64,000 nucleotides of DNA from assembly GCF_002917105.1 (NCBI RefSeq), contig NZ_PQFZ01000003.1, forward strand, positions 344,520-408,519. The letters are read 5' to 3'. This document shows, piece after piece, positions 25,800 to 36,060 of this stretch (position 1 is the first letter of the stretch; the number at the start of each line of letters is the position of its first letter). Source of the stretch: Allobosea psychrotolerans (lineage in GTDB: Bacteria > Pseudomonadota > Alphaproteobacteria > Rhizobiales > Beijerinckiaceae). The position numbers and the translations under genes are program-made. The notes beneath the pieces are model-generated. The model was not told where the DNA came from. It did not search any database and was given only the letters and a program-made list of their open reading frames with translations.

Positions 25800-26432
25800 T
25801 CACTCGCGCGCCGAGACCGCCAGCCTGATCGCCAGCGCACCGAAGACCGCACCCATCAGCGTCTGCGGCAGGCGCGCGAGATGCGGGCGGCTGGCGAGGG
25901 CGTGGCCGAGCCGGCTCGCGGTCAGGATCACGATGCCATTCGTGATCAGCCCCATCAGGTTGAGGATCGTCGCCAGCACCATGACCTGAAGCACGACCGA
26001 GCCGGCATCCGGCTTCAGGAACTGCGGCAGCAAGGCGAGCATGAACAACGCCATCTTGGGGTTGAGCAGGTTGGTCAGCAGGCCCTGCATGAAGATGCGG
26101 CGCATCGAGACGGGGCTTGCCGTGGCGTCCGGTGCGAAGAGCGGGGTTCTCGAACGCAGCGTCGTCCAGGCGAGCCAGGCGAGATAGGCCGCGCCGACCC
26201 AGCGCAGGATGTCGTAGGCGGCCGGAACCAGGATGAAGAGCTGCGACAGCCCGAATGCGGCGGCGAAGGCCTGCAGATAGCTGCCCGCCGCGATGCCGGA
26301 ATAGGTCAGGAAGCCGGCGACGCGGCCCTGGCTCAGGCTGCGCGACGCGATCAGCAGCATGTCGGGGCCGGGCGTCGCGGTCAGCACCGCGCAAGCTGCC
26401 GTAAAGAGAACCAGGGTCTGCAGGTCTTGCAT
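25800..26432 (-). CDS. LysE/RhtB-family amino-acid exporter
   Basis: 210 residues with about six membrane helices. TATPGPDMLLIASRSLSQG is the conserved first loop, and LLTNLLNPKMALFMLALLPQF holds the NPK motif. Start MQDLQTLVLF is preceded by CCGGAGAGG. It exports amino acids or related metabolites through the inner membrane. Its end is 14 bases from the end of the convergent MmyB-type gene. A second family member lies at 2536-3180; the two differ enough to be old paralogues. Confidence 0.9.
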   Translation of the reverse strand: MQDLQTLVLFTAACAVLTATPGPDMLLIASRSLSQGRVAGFLTYSGIAAGSYLQAFAAAFGLSQLFILVPAAYDILRWVGAAYLAWLAWTTLRSRTPLFAPDATASPVSMRRIFMQGLLTNLLNPKMALFMLALLPQFLKPDAGSVVLQVMVLATILNLMGLITNGIVILTASRLGHALASRPHLARLPQTLMGAVFGALAIRLAVSARE

Positions 26433-26619
26433 CGGCCTCTCCGGAATCAAATGGCGGCGCGCGTGATGATGACGACTGAGCCTTGGGCGGCCAAGCTCCT
26501 TACAATTGAATATTTCCCTCTCGTTGATGTGGATGAAGCTCTGCGGGCTGTATCGCGCCTTGGCAGCAATGGTATCGTGACACCACGAATCAAGCCATTC
26601 GCGCGGGGGTGAGCGGCAC

Positions 26620-27234
26620 ATGTCCGACGAGTACGGTGAGAGCGGGCGTCCACCAGTAGGGCCGATCCAGTCGCTCAATCGCGTGATGCGGCTCGACGGG
26701 TCCGATGGCCTGTCGCATGAGGCCGGCGTCGAACTCGCCGGCTATGTCAAATGGTTCGACGTCAGCAAGGGCTATGGCTTCGTCGTCCCGGAGGATGGCG
26801 GCGCCGACGTACTCGTCCATGTCACCATCCTGAAGCGCGACGGCTTCAACGCCATTGCGGAGGGCGCGCGCATCGTGCTCGAGGCGATCGAGAAGACGCG
26901 TGGCCGGCAGGCGGTGCGTGTTCTGTCGATCGACACCAGCGCCGGGCGCCACCCCGCCGAATTGCCGATGGCGCGCACCAACGTCTCGGTCACGCCGACC
27001 AGCGGCCTCGAGCGCATGGTGGTGAAGTGGTTCAACCGCCTGCGTGGCTTCGGCTTCGTCTCGGCTGGCGAGGGCGCGCCGGATATCTTCGTCCATATGG
27101 AAACGCTGCGGCGCTATGGCCTGGTGGAGTTGATCCCGGGCCAGGCCGTGCTGGTGCGCTACGGCCCCGGGCCGAAAGGCCTGATGGCGGCCGAGATCCG
27201 GCTGGAGCAGGGCGGCGCGATCAGTTCGCACTGA
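26620..27234 (+). CDS. Double cold-shock-domain protein
   Basis: 204 residues with two cold-shock domains. The first is at about 41-105 ([28 protein letters not shown]) and the second at about 131-197 ([27 protein letters not shown]). Both keep the RNP1 (GYGFV, GFGFV) and RNP2 (VLVHV, IFVHM) aromatic residues that bind single-stranded nucleic acid. A ~35-residue polar leader precedes the first domain. This two-domain form is common in alphaproteobacteria, where it acts as an RNA chaperone or stress protein. A strong terminator follows. Confidence 0.93.
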   Translation: MSDEYGESGRPPVGPIQSLNRVMRLDGSDGLSHEAGVELAGYVKWFDVSKGYGFVVPEDGGADVLVHVTILKRDGFNAIAEGARIVLEAIEKTRGRQAVRVLSIDTSAGRHPAELPMARTNVSVTPTSGLERMVVKWFNRLRGFGFVSAGEGAPDIFVHMETLRRYGLVELIPGQAVLVRYGPGPKGLMAAEIRLEQGGAISSH

Positions 27235-27258
27235 CGTTGCGAGCATGAGTTCCGTGAC

Positions 27259-27285
27259 AAAGGGCGCCTGTGGCGCCCTTTTTTG
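27259..27285 (+). terminator. Rho-independent terminator after the cold-shock gene
   Basis: AAAGGGCGCC-TGT-GGCGCCCTTTTTT is a perfect GC-rich hairpin with a three-base loop and a run of six T, 25 bases after the stop. Confidence 0.93.
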
Positions 27286-27391
27286 TCGAGTCGCAATGGG
27301 CGGCGCCGGCCGGGCAGCGCTCCTTCTTGGCTTTCAGATAATTCACATGTTGATCTGTGGATTGATCTTATTTGCCGTTGAATTGTGCATA

Positions 27392-28114
27392 ATGCTCATT
27401 GTAGAAGCAGGCTTCATCAATGAGTGCTGGCGCCGGCCTGTGAAGCTGTTCGATCCCATTCTTGCCGGCGCGACGATCTCGGAACGCTCGATTGCCTGTG
27501 CGGGCGCCTTCATCGCGGTAGCGCTGACGGCTGCGACGGGCTTTGCCTTCCCGGTTCACTCGCCATTGGTGGTCGCGCCGATCGGCGCGTCGGCGGTGCT
27601 GATCTTCGCGGTTCCAGCGAGCCCTCTGGCACAGCCCTGGCCGGTCGTTGGCGGAAACGTCATCTCGGCCTTCGTCGGTCTCGGCGTCGCCTGGGCTATT
27701 CCCGACATCACCATCGCGGCGGCCTGCGCCGTTGCGCTGGCGATCGCAGTCATGTCAGTGACGCGCTCGCTTCATCCGCCCGGCGGCGCGGTCGCATTGA
27801 CCGCTGCGCTCGGCGGCCCCATTGCCGCGAAATGGGGCGTGCTGTTTCCGCTGGTGCCGATCGGGGTGAATTCGCTGTGCCTGGTTATGCTGGGAATGGC
27901 GTTCCACGCGCTGTCGCGCCGATCCTACCCGCATCGTGCTGCGGCGGCCAAAGTGGCTGCTCTCTCGGAAGGGGCGGCCGCCTTCAATCCAGAGGATATC
28001 GACGAGGCGCTGACGCAAATGGGCGATTCGTTCGACATTGCGCGCAACGATCTCGACCGGCTGCTGCAATTGGCCGAGGCCAATGCGGCGCGCCGTCAGG
28101 CGAGCAATTCCTGA
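27392..28114 (+). CDS. HPP-family membrane protein
   Basis: 240 residues. Four membrane helices carry the HPP signature, with SLHPPGGAVALTAALGG near the third helix and APIGASAVLIFAVPASPLAQPW earlier. A cytoplasmic helical tail (FNPEDIDEALTQMGDSFDIARNDLDRLLQLAE) follows. HPP proteins are inner-membrane proteins; some plant and cyanobacterial members transport nitrite. Start ATG 27392 (MLIVEAGFINECWRRP) is favoured by family layout; ATG 27347 would add 15 hydrophobic residues. It lies behind the cold-shock terminator and should have its own promoter. Confidence 0.87.
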   Translation: MLIVEAGFINECWRRPVKLFDPILAGATISERSIACAGAFIAVALTAATGFAFPVHSPLVVAPIGASAVLIFAVPASPLAQPWPVVGGNVISAFVGLGVAWAIPDITIAAACAVALAIAVMSVTRSLHPPGGAVALTAALGGPIAAKWGVLFPLVPIGVNSLCLVMLGMAFHALSRRSYPHRAAAAKVAALSEGAAAFNPEDIDEALTQMGDSFDIARNDLDRLLQLAEANAARRQASNS

Positions 28115-28234
28115 ACGCGGCCTCCGACGCAGCTTCGTTCTGCGTCGATGGCGGCTATCGGTTCCGGGTTCTTCGCGGGGTCAATCCGCGGGGGCCGACC
28201 ATGAGCGGACCCGAGGGCGAAGCCCCGGAATCCC

Positions 28235-28585
28235 TCAGACCGCAAACGACGTCCCGCAGCCGCAGGAGCTGGTCGCGTTCGGGTTGGTGATGCGGAACGA
28301 CTGACCCACCAGGTCGTCGACAAAATCGATCGTGCAGCCTTCGAGCAGATCGAGCGAGGTCTCGTCGATCAGCACGGTTGCGCCATCGCGCTCGATCACG
28401 AGGTCACCCGGCGCTTTTTCCCGGTCGACGTCGAAGATGTACTGGAAGCCGGAACAGCCGCCGCCGGCGACGCTGACGCGCAGCATCGAGCCGGGCGGCT
28501 CCTTTTCCATCACGGAGAGAATGCGGCTCGCGGCCTTGCCGGTGACGGCGACGCCGCGCGGATTGACCTCGATATCGGTCGACAT
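28235..28585 (-). CDS. erpA: Iron-sulfur cluster insertion protein, HesB/IscA family
   Basis: 116 residues. A-type Fe-S carrier with the three invariant cysteines: Cys44 in GGGCSGFQY and the C-terminal SCGCG (Cys108, Cys110). It passes 2Fe-2S or 4Fe-4S clusters to apo-enzymes in the cytoplasm. The ErpA-like spelling ([17 protein letters not shown]) and the position facing dgt agree with other alphaproteobacteria, where erpA and dgt are often divergent neighbours. ErpA is a likely assignment; IscA/SufA cannot be fully excluded. Confidence 0.9.
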   Translation of the reverse strand: MSTDIEVNPRGVAVTGKAASRILSVMEKEPPGSMLRVSVAGGGCSGFQYIFDVDREKAPGDLVIERDGATVLIDETSLDLLEGCTIDFVDDLVGQSFRITNPNATSSCGCGTSFAV

Positions 28586-28683
28586 GGCGAGCTCCTTGGG
28601 CAGATGCTCCTTGCACCCGGGTTGCCCACAAAGGTAATTGCGGGCACGCGCCTCTACAAGCAGGGGGCGATGACGGGTCCGCC

Positions 28684-29913
28684 ATGCCGCATCAACAGAG
28701 CCTCGAACCCGAACCCGGCGACCGCTGGCGGGCGGTTTATGCCTGCCGCTCGAGCCTGAGTCGCGGTCGCCTGGTCGATGAGCCGAGCTCGCCGACGCGC
28801 AGCCAGTTCCAGCGCGACCGCGACCGCATCATCCATTCCACGGCCTTCCGGCGCCTCAAGCACAAGACGCAAGTCTTTGTTTCGCATGAGGGAGACCATT
28901 ACCGCACGCGACTGACGCATACGATCGAGGTGGCGCAGATCGCGCGTGCGCTCGCCCGGGCGCTGGGGCTCGATGAGGATCTCGCCGAGGCGCTGGCGCT
29001 GGCGCATGATCTCGGCCACACGCCTTTCGGTCATACCGGCGAGGATGCGCTCGATGAATGCATGAAAGACTTCGGCGGCTTCGACCACAATGCCCAGACG
29101 CTGCGAATCGTCACCCGCCTGGAGCATCGCTATGCCGGCTTCGACGGGCTGAACCTGAGCTGGGAGACGCTGGAGGGGCTGGTCAAGCATAATGGCCCGC
29201 TGCTCGATGCCGATGGCCAGCCGACCGCGCGCTATGCGGATACCGGCATTCCCGCCGCGATCCTCGAATACCAGTCAGTGCAGGATCTCTGGCTCGACAG
29301 CCATGCCTCGGCGGAGGCGCAGGCTGCCGCGCTCGCCGACGACATCGCCTACAACGCCCATGATCTCGACGACGGTTTGCGTGCCGGGCTGTTCGAGCTT
29401 GCCGATTTGCGCAAGCTGCCGTTCCTGGCGGAATTGCTCGACGAGATCGAGCGGCTGCATCCCGGTCTCGCCAAGCCGCGCGCCACCAATGAGCTCGTCC
29501 GGCGCGTCATCACCCGCTTCGTCGAGGATGTGATCGCGGAGTCGCAGACCCGGATCGCGGCGCTGCAGCCGCAGGACGCCGATGCGGTCCGCCGGGCGGG
29601 CGCGCCCGTGATTGCCTTCTCCGGGGCGATCACGACGGCCGACAGCGAGATCAAGGCCTTCCTCTACCCCAATATGTATCGCCATCCGCGCATCGCCGAG
29701 ATCCGGCGCAGGGCGGCCGATGTGGTGCGCGACCTGTTCTCGCGCTTCCTGGCCGAGCCCGGCGCGATGCCGGCGGAGTGGGGCGAGGGCTGCGATGCGC
29801 TCGATCCGCAGCGCCGGGCGCGGCGGATTTCGGACTATATCGCCGGCATGACCGACTGGTACGCGCTCGACGAACACCGCCGCCTGTTTGACGCCACCCC
29901 CTCGCTGCGATAG
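28684..29913 (+). CDS. dgt: Deoxyguanosinetriphosphate triphosphohydrolase-like protein
   Basis: 409 residues, an HD-domain dNTPase. The metal site is H in [12 protein letters not shown] in [17 protein letters not shown], and a later Asp in [35 protein letters not shown] is the family N-terminal signature. The enzyme splits dNTPs into nucleoside and triphosphate and helps balance dNTP pools. The length suits the shorter (~400) subfamily rather than E. coli Dgt (505). It precedes argS on the same strand with a gap of 39 bases. Confidence 0.94.
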   Translation: MPHQQSLEPEPGDRWRAVYACRSSLSRGRLVDEPSSPTRSQFQRDRDRIIHSTAFRRLKHKTQVFVSHEGDHYRTRLTHTIEVAQIARALARALGLDEDLAEALALAHDLGHTPFGHTGEDALDECMKDFGGFDHNAQTLRIVTRLEHRYAGFDGLNLSWETLEGLVKHNGPLLDADGQPTARYADTGIPAAILEYQSVQDLWLDSHASAEAQAAALADDIAYNAHDLDDGLRAGLFELADLRKLPFLAELLDEIERLHPGLAKPRATNELVRRVITRFVEDVIAESQTRIAALQPQDADAVRRAGAPVIAFSGAITTADSEIKAFLYPNMYRHPRIAEIRRRAADVVRDLFSRFLAEPGAMPAEWGEGCDALDPQRRARRISDYIAGMTDWYALDEHRRLFDATPSLR

Positions 29914-29952
29914 GGCCGGGCGCTTCCCTGCCAGCACGAACCACCGCCAAGA

Positions 29953-31728
29953 ATGACCGCGATGAACCTGTTCGAGACCTATTCCGCCCGCGTCAACGCC
30001 GCGCTGGCGCGCTTGTCCGAGCGTGGTGCGCTTCCCGCCGGGCTCGATCTCCGCCGGGTCGTGGTCGAGCCGACCAAGGATGCCGCCCATGGCGACCTCG
30101 CGACCAATGCCGCGATGGTGCTGGCCAAGGAGGCGGGCACCAATCCGCGTGCGCTGGCGCAACTGATCTGCGAGGAACTCGCCAGCGATGAGACGATCGT
30201 CAAGACCGAGATCGCCGGGCCGGGCTTCATCAACCTGACGCTGCAGCCGGCGATCTTCACCGCGATCCTGAAGAGCGCGGTCGAGGCCGGGCTCGATTAC
30301 GGCCGGGGCGCATTCAAGCCCGAGCCGAAGATCAATGTCGAATATGTCTCGGCCAATCCGACCGGGCCGATGCATGTCGGCCATGGCCGCGGCGCTGTCT
30401 TCGGCGATTCGCTCGCCAATGTGCTGGCTTTCGCCGGTCACAACGTGGCGCGGGAATATTACATCAACGATGCCGGCGCGCAGGTCGACGTGCTCGCCCG
30501 CTCCGCCTTCCTGCGCTATCGCGAGGCGCTGGGCGAGACGATCGGCGAGATCCCCGAGGGCTTGTATCCCGGCGACTATCTCGTCTCCGTCGGGCAGACG
30601 CTGGCCCAGGCGCATGGCGACGCCTTGCTGGCAAAGCCCGAATCCGAGTGGCTGCCGCTCGTCCGCGCGGTCGCGATCGACGGCATGATGGCGATGATCC
30701 GCGACGATCTTGCGGCGCTCGGCGTCGTCCACGACGTCTTCTTCTCCGAGCGCTCGCTGCAGAAGGTCGACGGCAATCTCGACGCGGTGGCCGAGACGAT
30801 CGCGGACCTGCGCGCCCGCGACCTGATCTATGAGGGCCGCCTGCCGCCGCCCAAGGGCCAGAAGGACGAGGACTGGGAGGATCGCGAGCAGACGCTGTTC
30901 CGCGCCACCCGGTTCGGCGACGATGTCGACCGGCCGATCTTGAAGTCGGATGGCAGCTACACCTATTTCGCCAACGACATCGCCTATCACCGCTCCAAGT
31001 TCACGCGTGGCTTCACCGAGATGATCGACGTCTGGGGCGCCGACCATGGCGGCTACGTCAAGCGCATGCAGGCGGCTGTGAAGGCGGTGACCGGCGGGGC
31101 AGGGGCGCTCGACGTCAAGCTCTGCCAGCTCGTCCGGCTGCTGCGCAATGGCGAGCAGGTGCGCATGTCGAAGCGCTCGGGCGATTTCGTCACGCTGCGC
31201 GAGGTGATCGACGAGGTCGGCCGCGACGCGGTGCGCTTCATGATGATCTTCCGCAAGAACGACGCGACGCTCGACTTCGATCTCGCCAAGGTCGTCGAGC
31301 AGTCGAAGGACAACCCCGTCTTCTATGTCCAGTACGCGCATGCGCGCTGCGCCTCGATCTTCCGGCAGGCGCGGGAGGCCTTTCCCGATCTCGATCTGTC
31401 GCCCGTCAAGCTGGCTCAAGCGGATCTCGCCATGCTCACCGACGAGGCCGAGATCGGCATCGTCAAGATGATCGCGGCCTATCCCAGGATGATCGAGGGT
31501 GCAGCCCTGGCGCATGAGCCGCATCGGGTGGCCTTTTTCGTGCATGAGTTGGCGAGCGCCTTCCACTCGCTTTGGAACAAGGGCAAAGACTCGCCGCAAT
31601 TACGGTTCGTTAATCAAACTGATCGAAAGTCGACGGAAGCGAGATTGGCGTTCGTGCATGCGGTGCGCAGCGTTCTTGCTTCCGGTCTGGCAGTCGCGGG
31701 TGTAGCGGCGCCGGAAGAGATGCGCTGA
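29953..31728 (+). CDS. argS: Arginyl-tRNA synthetase
   Basis: 591 residues, a class I synthetase that charges tRNA-Arg. [20 protein letters not shown] holds the HIGH-type site (HVGH); [15 protein letters not shown] is the KMSKS-equivalent loop. The N-terminal Add-1 domain (about 1-110) and the C-terminal DALR anticodon-binding domain (about 470-591, [11 protein letters not shown] onward) are both present. A second ATG three codons in (29962) is an equally reasonable start. A hairpin with arms GCGCTG/CAGCGC overlaps the stop (31722-31747). Confidence 0.97.
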   Translation: MTAMNLFETYSARVNAALARLSERGALPAGLDLRRVVVEPTKDAAHGDLATNAAMVLAKEAGTNPRALAQLICEELASDETIVKTEIAGPGFINLTLQPAIFTAILKSAVEAGLDYGRGAFKPEPKINVEYVSANPTGPMHVGHGRGAVFGDSLANVLAFAGHNVAREYYINDAGAQVDVLARSAFLRYREALGETIGEIPEGLYPGDYLVSVGQTLAQAHGDALLAKPESEWLPLVRAVAIDGMMAMIRDDLAALGVVHDVFFSERSLQKVDGNLDAVAETIADLRARDLIYEGRLPPPKGQKDEDWEDREQTLFRATRFGDDVDRPILKSDGSYTYFANDIAYHRSKFTRGFTEMIDVWGADHGGYVKRMQAAVKAVTGGAGALDVKLCQLVRLLRNGEQVRMSKRSGDFVTLREVIDEVGRDAVRFMMIFRKNDATLDFDLAKVVEQSKDNPVFYVQYAHARCASIFRQAREAFPDLDLSPVKLAQADLAMLTDEAEIGIVKMIAAYPRMIEGAALAHEPHRVAFFVHELASAFHSLWNKGKDSPQLRFVNQTDRKSTEARLAFVHAVRSVLASGLAVAGVAAPEEMR

Positions 31729-31812
31729 CGGAACCTTCCGGCAGCGCGCACAAGGTCAATTTGACCGCGCGCGAGGTTCGGCGTTCCATTCGTCGCCTCG
31801 GCCCGCGCTGGA

Positions 31813-33492
31813 ATGGATCATGCCATGAGTGAGCCAGCTAGAAACCGTTTCGCCCTCGACCTCGAAGATCTCGAGCGTCAGCTTCGCGGCGCGGCCCAGG
31901 CCCCCAAGCCGGGCCAAGCCTCGGATCCGCTCGCGGAACTGACGCGCATCGTCGGGCAGGACGATCCGCTGAAGGATATCTTCGCCCATCGTGGTCAGCC
32001 GGCAGCAGTGCCGCAGCCGGTACAGTCCTGGCAACAGCCGGCGCAGTCCTGGCAGCCGCCGCGGCAGGAGCCCTCCTTCGCGCCCGCTCCGGTTCCGCCG
32101 AAGCCGGAGAGCTCCGCGCCGCCGGCAGAGCTGCGCGGCGCGCTCGACGAGTTCGAGGCGCTGCTGCGGCGCACCGACGTTGCTCGACCGGCTACGAGCC
32201 CGGCACCCGCGCCCGCCCCCGACGCGCATTATGACGAGCCCGAGGAGCATGGCTTCCACCTGCCGGAGCCGCAGAGCTATCAGCGACCCGCTTCGGTGCA
32301 AGGCGTGGCCGATGCGCCGCGCGACCTCGATCAGGAGGCCGGCGGCTATTCCTATGCCTATGAGCAGTCCGGCGGCTACAGCCAGCCGGCCATGTCCGAG
32401 CCGGCCGACCAGCCGATGATGGCGGAGGACGATGCGCCCGATCTCGAGCCGCGCCGTTCGCGCAAGGGCATGTGGCTGCTGGCCTCCGTCGCCGTCGTCG
32501 GCATCGTCGGCGTTGCCGGCGCGTCGTTCTTCCGTTCGTCGGGCGTGGCCAACAAGGACGGATCGCCGCTGGTGATCAACGCCGATCGCGGCCCGACCAA
32601 GGTCGAGCCGACCAATCCCGGCGGCACCGAGATTCCAAACCAGAACAAGCAGATCTACGAAAAGGTCGGACAGGCTCCCTCGACCCAGACCCAGGTGGTC
32701 AGCCGCGAGGAGCAGCCGGTCGACGTCCAGCAGGCCGCGCGGACCATGCCGGCGCGTGTCGTTCTGCCTGGCCCCGGTTCCTCCGTGGTCACCGGCGGTA
32801 CTGACACCTCCGGCACGACCAACCCGCTGGCGAACGCTCCCGCCGTGCCCGAGCGCAGTGCGATGCCGGCGGAGCCCGCCCTGATGCCGGGACCCGCCGT
32901 TCCGGGTCTGGGCGAGCCGCGCCGCGTGCGCACCGTCGCGATCCGGCCCGACGGCACGCCCGCGCCGCCTCCGGGCGCGAGCGGCAACGGCAATGTCAAC
33001 GCTGTATCGCCGTCGGTCACGGGTTCGGCTCCCGCCAAGCTCACCGCGCCTGCCGCGAGCAATCCGAACGCGACGGCGGCCAACAGCTTGCCGCGCCCGC
33101 GTCCTGCCACGACGCCCGAGGCCGCCAAAGTGCAGGAGCGCGTCGCGACGCCTGCGCCCGCGACCACGCCGCCTCTGCGCGTCGCCAGCGCCGCTCCGGC
33201 TACGACGAATGCCGCTCCGGCTACGGCCGCGATCCGCGCCGGCACTGGCGATTTCGCGGTGCAGCTCGGCGCGCCCGGCAGCGAGGCGGAAGCGCGCGCC
33301 ACCTTCTCGGCGCTGCAACGCAAATATCCCAATCAGTTGGGCGGCCAGGCGCCGATCGTGCGCAAGACCGAACTCGCCGGCGGCAAGACCGTCTACCGCC
33401 TGCGCGTCGGCCCTTATTCGCGCGACGACGCCACGGCCGTGTGCACGCAGCTGCAGACGGCCGGCGGCCAGTGCTTCATCGCCAAGAATTGA
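31813..33492 (+). CDS. SPOR-domain membrane protein
   Basis: 559 residues. A long, acidic, Pro-rich cytoplasmic part comes first (LDLEDLERQLRGAAQ near the start). One membrane helix follows at about 217-237 (GMWLLASVAVVGIVGVAGA). A very Pro/Ala/Thr-rich periplasmic linker then leads to a C-terminal SPOR domain (about 478-559, GDFAVQLGAPGSEAEARATF to QLQTAGGQCFIAKN). SPOR domains bind denuded glycan at the division site, so this is probably a divisome-associated protein. ATG 31825 is an alternative start. The argS - SPOR - nagZ - scpA order is conserved in this order of bacteria. A terminator follows at 33545-33586. Confidence 0.9.
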   Translation: MDHAMSEPARNRFALDLEDLERQLRGAAQAPKPGQASDPLAELTRIVGQDDPLKDIFAHRGQPAAVPQPVQSWQQPAQSWQPPRQEPSFAPAPVPPKPESSAPPAELRGALDEFEALLRRTDVARPATSPAPAPAPDAHYDEPEEHGFHLPEPQSYQRPASVQGVADAPRDLDQEAGGYSYAYEQSGGYSQPAMSEPADQPMMAEDDAPDLEPRRSRKGMWLLASVAVVGIVGVAGASFFRSSGVANKDGSPLVINADRGPTKVEPTNPGGTEIPNQNKQIYEKVGQAPSTQTQVVSREEQPVDVQQAARTMPARVVLPGPGSSVVTGGTDTSGTTNPLANAPAVPERSAMPAEPALMPGPAVPGLGEPRRVRTVAIRPDGTPAPPPGASGNGNVNAVSPSVTGSAPAKLTAPAASNPNATAANSLPRPRPATTPEAAKVQERVATPAPATTPPLRVASAAPATTNAAPATAAIRAGTGDFAVQLGAPGSEAEARATFSALQRKYPNQLGGQAPIVRKTELAGGKTVYRLRVGPYSRDDATAVCTQLQTAGGQCFIAKN

Positions 33493-33544
33493 GCGAGCCA
33501 GAGCTGAGCAGGCGTCAGCTGTCGCATAGCGCCTGACCTACGAT

Positions 33545-33586
33545 AAAAAGGCCGCCGGCAGCGCCCAGTCGCTGCCGGCGGCTTTT
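33545..33586 (+). terminator. Rho-independent terminator after the SPOR gene
   Basis: AAAAGGCCGCCGGCAGCG and CGCTGCCGGCGGCTTTT form a long perfect stem around CCCAGT. T and A runs on both sides make it potentially bidirectional. Confidence 0.92.
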
Positions 33587-33759
33587 CCGTTCGGCCTGCG
33601 GCGCATGACGCTACCGCATGGTTGGGGTTCAAGCGCGGGCCCAGTGCGGGTAGCGTCGCCGCCCAGCTTGCGCATGTCCTGGCTGGAGCGAGTCCCGGTC
33701 AGGGCGAGGGCAGGGCGCGAGACAAGAATTCCCAGAGACACAAGAAACCGAGGAAACCC

Positions 33760-34857
33760 ATGGATCGTCGTACATTCGTCAAGGCGGCAGGCACGGGCGC
33801 TGCCGTCGGCGGCACAGCCATCGCCGCACCCTCCATCGCCCAGACGCAGCCCAAGGTCAGCTGGCGCCTAACCTCGAGCTATCCCAAGAGCCTGGACACG
33901 CTCTATGGCCTCAGCACGCAGGTCGCCAAGCGCGTCGGCGAGCTCACCGACAACCAGTTCCAGATCCAGGTCTTCGCACCCGGCGAGATCGTGCCTGGTC
34001 TGCAGGCGCTCGACGCCGTCCAGAACGGCACGGTCGAGTGCAGCCATACGCTGTCGAGCTTTTATATCGGCAAGGACCCGGCCTTCGCCTTCGAGACCTC
34101 GCTGCCCTTCGGCTTCAATACGCGCCAGCAGAACGCCTGGCTCTACCAGGGCGGTGGGCTCGAACTGTGCCGCGCCTTCATGAAGGGCTATAACTGCTAC
34201 ACGATCCCGTCGGGCAACACCGGCGCCCAGATGGGCGGCTGGTTCCGCAAGGAGATCAAGACGCTCGAAGACCTGAAGGGGCTGAAGTTCCGCATTGCGG
34301 GCCTCGGCGGGCGCATCATGGCGCGGCTCGGCGTCGTGCCGCAGCAGATCGCCGGCGGCGACATCTATCCGGCTCTGGAGCGCGGCACGCTCGACGCTGT
34401 CGAGTTTTCCGGCCCGCTCGACGACGAAAAGCTCGGTTTCCAGCGCGTGGCGAAATACTACTACTATCCGGGGTTCTGGGAGGGCTGCGCCAATGTCAGC
34501 TTCGTCGCCAACCTCGACAAGTGGAACGAGCTGCCGCCGGCCTACAAGGCCGCGCTCGAGGCCGCATGCTCGGAAGCCAACGCCCTGTGCGTGGCCAAAT
34601 ACGATCATGGCAATCCCGACGCCTTGTTGCGGCTGGCGGCCGCCGGAGCCGAATTGCGCCCCTTCCCGCAGGAGGTGATGCAGGCGGCGTTCAAGGAGGC
34701 CTTCGCGCTTTATGGCGAGCTCGCCGCGAGCAACCCGGCCTTCAAGACCTTCTATGATTCGTTCCTGCCCTATTGGAAGAAGGAGCAGCTCTGGTTCCGG
34801 ATCGCCGAGCTGCCTTTCGACGCCTTCAACGCTCAGATGTCGGCACAGATGCGCTGA
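33760..34857 (+). CDS. TRAP transporter solute-binding protein (DctP family)
   Basis: 365 residues. MDRRTFVKAAG is a twin-arginine signal (R-R-x-F-x-K, Arg3-Arg4), followed by an Ala/Gly hydrophobic stretch and cleavage near SIAQ. The mature domain is DctP-like (SSYPKSLDTLYGLSTQVAKRV, FAPGEIVPGLQALDAVQNGTVE, LKGLKFRIAGLGGRIMARLG). It binds an organic or keto acid in the periplasm for a TRAP permease. No dctQ/dctM permease gene is nearby, so its partner is elsewhere. It interrupts the usual SPOR - nagZ order and is followed by a dispersed repeat. Confidence 0.92.
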   Translation: MDRRTFVKAAGTGAAVGGTAIAAPSIAQTQPKVSWRLTSSYPKSLDTLYGLSTQVAKRVGELTDNQFQIQVFAPGEIVPGLQALDAVQNGTVECSHTLSSFYIGKDPAFAFETSLPFGFNTRQQNAWLYQGGGLELCRAFMKGYNCYTIPSGNTGAQMGGWFRKEIKTLEDLKGLKFRIAGLGGRIMARLGVVPQQIAGGDIYPALERGTLDAVEFSGPLDDEKLGFQRVAKYYYYPGFWEGCANVSFVANLDKWNELPPAYKAALEAACSEANALCVAKYDHGNPDALLRLAAAGAELRPFPQEVMQAAFKEAFALYGELAASNPAFKTFYDSFLPYWKKEQLWFRIAELPFDAFNAQMSAQMR

Positions 34858-34871
34858 GAAGGCCTGCAGGC

Positions 34872-34959
34872 CGTCATTGCGTGCGTAGCGAAGCAATCCG
34901 GGTGTGTTTGCACCAAGTCCCTCTGGGTTGCTTCGTCGCTTGCGCTCCTCGCAAGGACG
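34872..34959. repeat. Dispersed palindromic repeat, family A (decayed copy)
   Basis: CGTCATTGCGTGCGTAGCG and GAAGCAATCC are followed by the matching but mutated arm CTGGGTTGCTTCGTCGC ... CTCGCAAGGACG. Base changes in the right arm mark it as older than the copies at 19005 and 57894. Confidence 0.8.
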
Positions 34960-35001
34960 GGTGCGCTTGACCGCGCCCGCGCCTGTTCCTACCCCAGTCA
35001 C

Positions 35002-36012
35002 ATGACCTCACGCGCCTTCATCGCCGGCTGCCTCGGCACGAGCCTGACCCAGGACGAGCGCGCCTTCTTCAGGGAGGCGCGGCCCTGGGGCTTCATCCTG
35101 TTCAAGCGCAACACGCAATCGCCTGAGCAGGTCGCGGCCCTGACGGCGCAGATGCGCGAGACCGTCGGCTGGCACGCGCCGATCCTGATCGACCAGGAGG
35201 GCGGGCGGGTCCAGCGCATGGGGCCGCCGCATTGGCCGGCCTATCCGCCGGCACGGGCGTTCCTGGGTATCAATGATCCCGTGCGACAGCGCGAAATCGT
35301 ACGGCTTTCGGCGCGGCTGATGGCGCATGACCTGAAATCCGTCGGCATCGATGTCGATTGCCTGCCGGTGCTCGACGTTCCCGTCGCCGGCAGCCACGAC
35401 GTCATCGGCAACCGCGCCTATGCGCATGAACCCGACATGATCGCGCGGCTCGGCCGGGCGGCGGCCGAGGGGCTGATCGCGGGCGGCGTGCTGCCGGTGA
35501 TCAAGCACATGCCCGGCCATGGCCGCGCCAGGGCCGACAGTCATCACGACCTGCCGGTGGTCGAGGCCTCGCTGGCGGAGTTGCGGGCGAGCGATTTCCG
35601 CCCCTTCCGGCATCTCGCCGACATGCCGATGGCAATGACGGCCCATGTCGTCTTCTCCGCGCTGGACCCGAAGCATCCGGCGACGGTGTCGAAGACGATC
35701 GTTCGCGAGATCATGCGCGGCGAACTCGGCTTCGACGGTCTGATCATGACCGACGATATTTCGATGAAGGCGCTCGCGGGCGATTTCGCCGGGAAGGCCA
35801 GGGCGGCGATCCGCGCCGGTGTCGATGTCGTGCTGCATTGCCACGGCATCATGGCGGAGATGGTGGCGATCGCCGGCGCCGTGCCGGAGATGACAGGCGC
35901 GCGCGGCCGCCGCGCTGCCATGGCGCTCGCCCGCATCCGGCACGAGCCCGAGCCTCTGGATGTGAATGAAGCGAGGGCGCAGCTTGCAAGCGCGCTTGCC
36001 TTGAGCGCCTGA
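35002..36012 (+). CDS. nagZ: Beta-N-acetylhexosaminidase (glycoside hydrolase family 3)
   Basis: 336 residues. It removes N-acetylglucosamine from muropeptides during cell-wall recycling in the cytoplasm. KHMPGHGRARADSHHDLP holds the mobile-loop His/Asp pair characteristic of NagZ, and DGLIMTDDISMKAL carries the catalytic Asp nucleophile. ILIDQEGGRVQRM is the substrate-side motif. It lies upstream of scpAB as in many alphaproteobacteria. Confidence 0.95.
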   Translation: MTSRAFIAGCLGTSLTQDERAFFREARPWGFILFKRNTQSPEQVAALTAQMRETVGWHAPILIDQEGGRVQRMGPPHWPAYPPARAFLGINDPVRQREIVRLSARLMAHDLKSVGIDVDCLPVLDVPVAGSHDVIGNRAYAHEPDMIARLGRAAAEGLIAGGVLPVIKHMPGHGRARADSHHDLPVVEASLAELRASDFRPFRHLADMPMAMTAHVVFSALDPKHPATVSKTIVREIMRGELGFDGLIMTDDISMKALAGDFAGKARAAIRAGVDVVLHCHGIMAEMVAIAGAVPEMTGARGRRAAMALARIRHEPEPLDVNEARAQLASALALSA

Positions 36013-36060
36013 ACAGCCGAACCTGCGGCCTTCGTGGGGGTGGGGCCTGTCCGGCACCGT

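Noticed and set aside
26467..26612. A 48-codon plus-strand ORF (MMTTEPWAAKLL...) before the double cold-shock gene
   Set aside because: No ribosome site or family, and it occupies the promoter region of two divergent genes.
27245..27391. Longer N-terminus for the HPP protein
   Set aside because: The upstream codons pass through the cold-shock terminator hairpin and are not conserved-looking.
29275..31599. Long open frame on the minus strand opposite dgt and argS
   Set aside because: Both plus-strand genes are certain; the antisense frame is open only because of GC-rich codon bias, and its translation has no domain.
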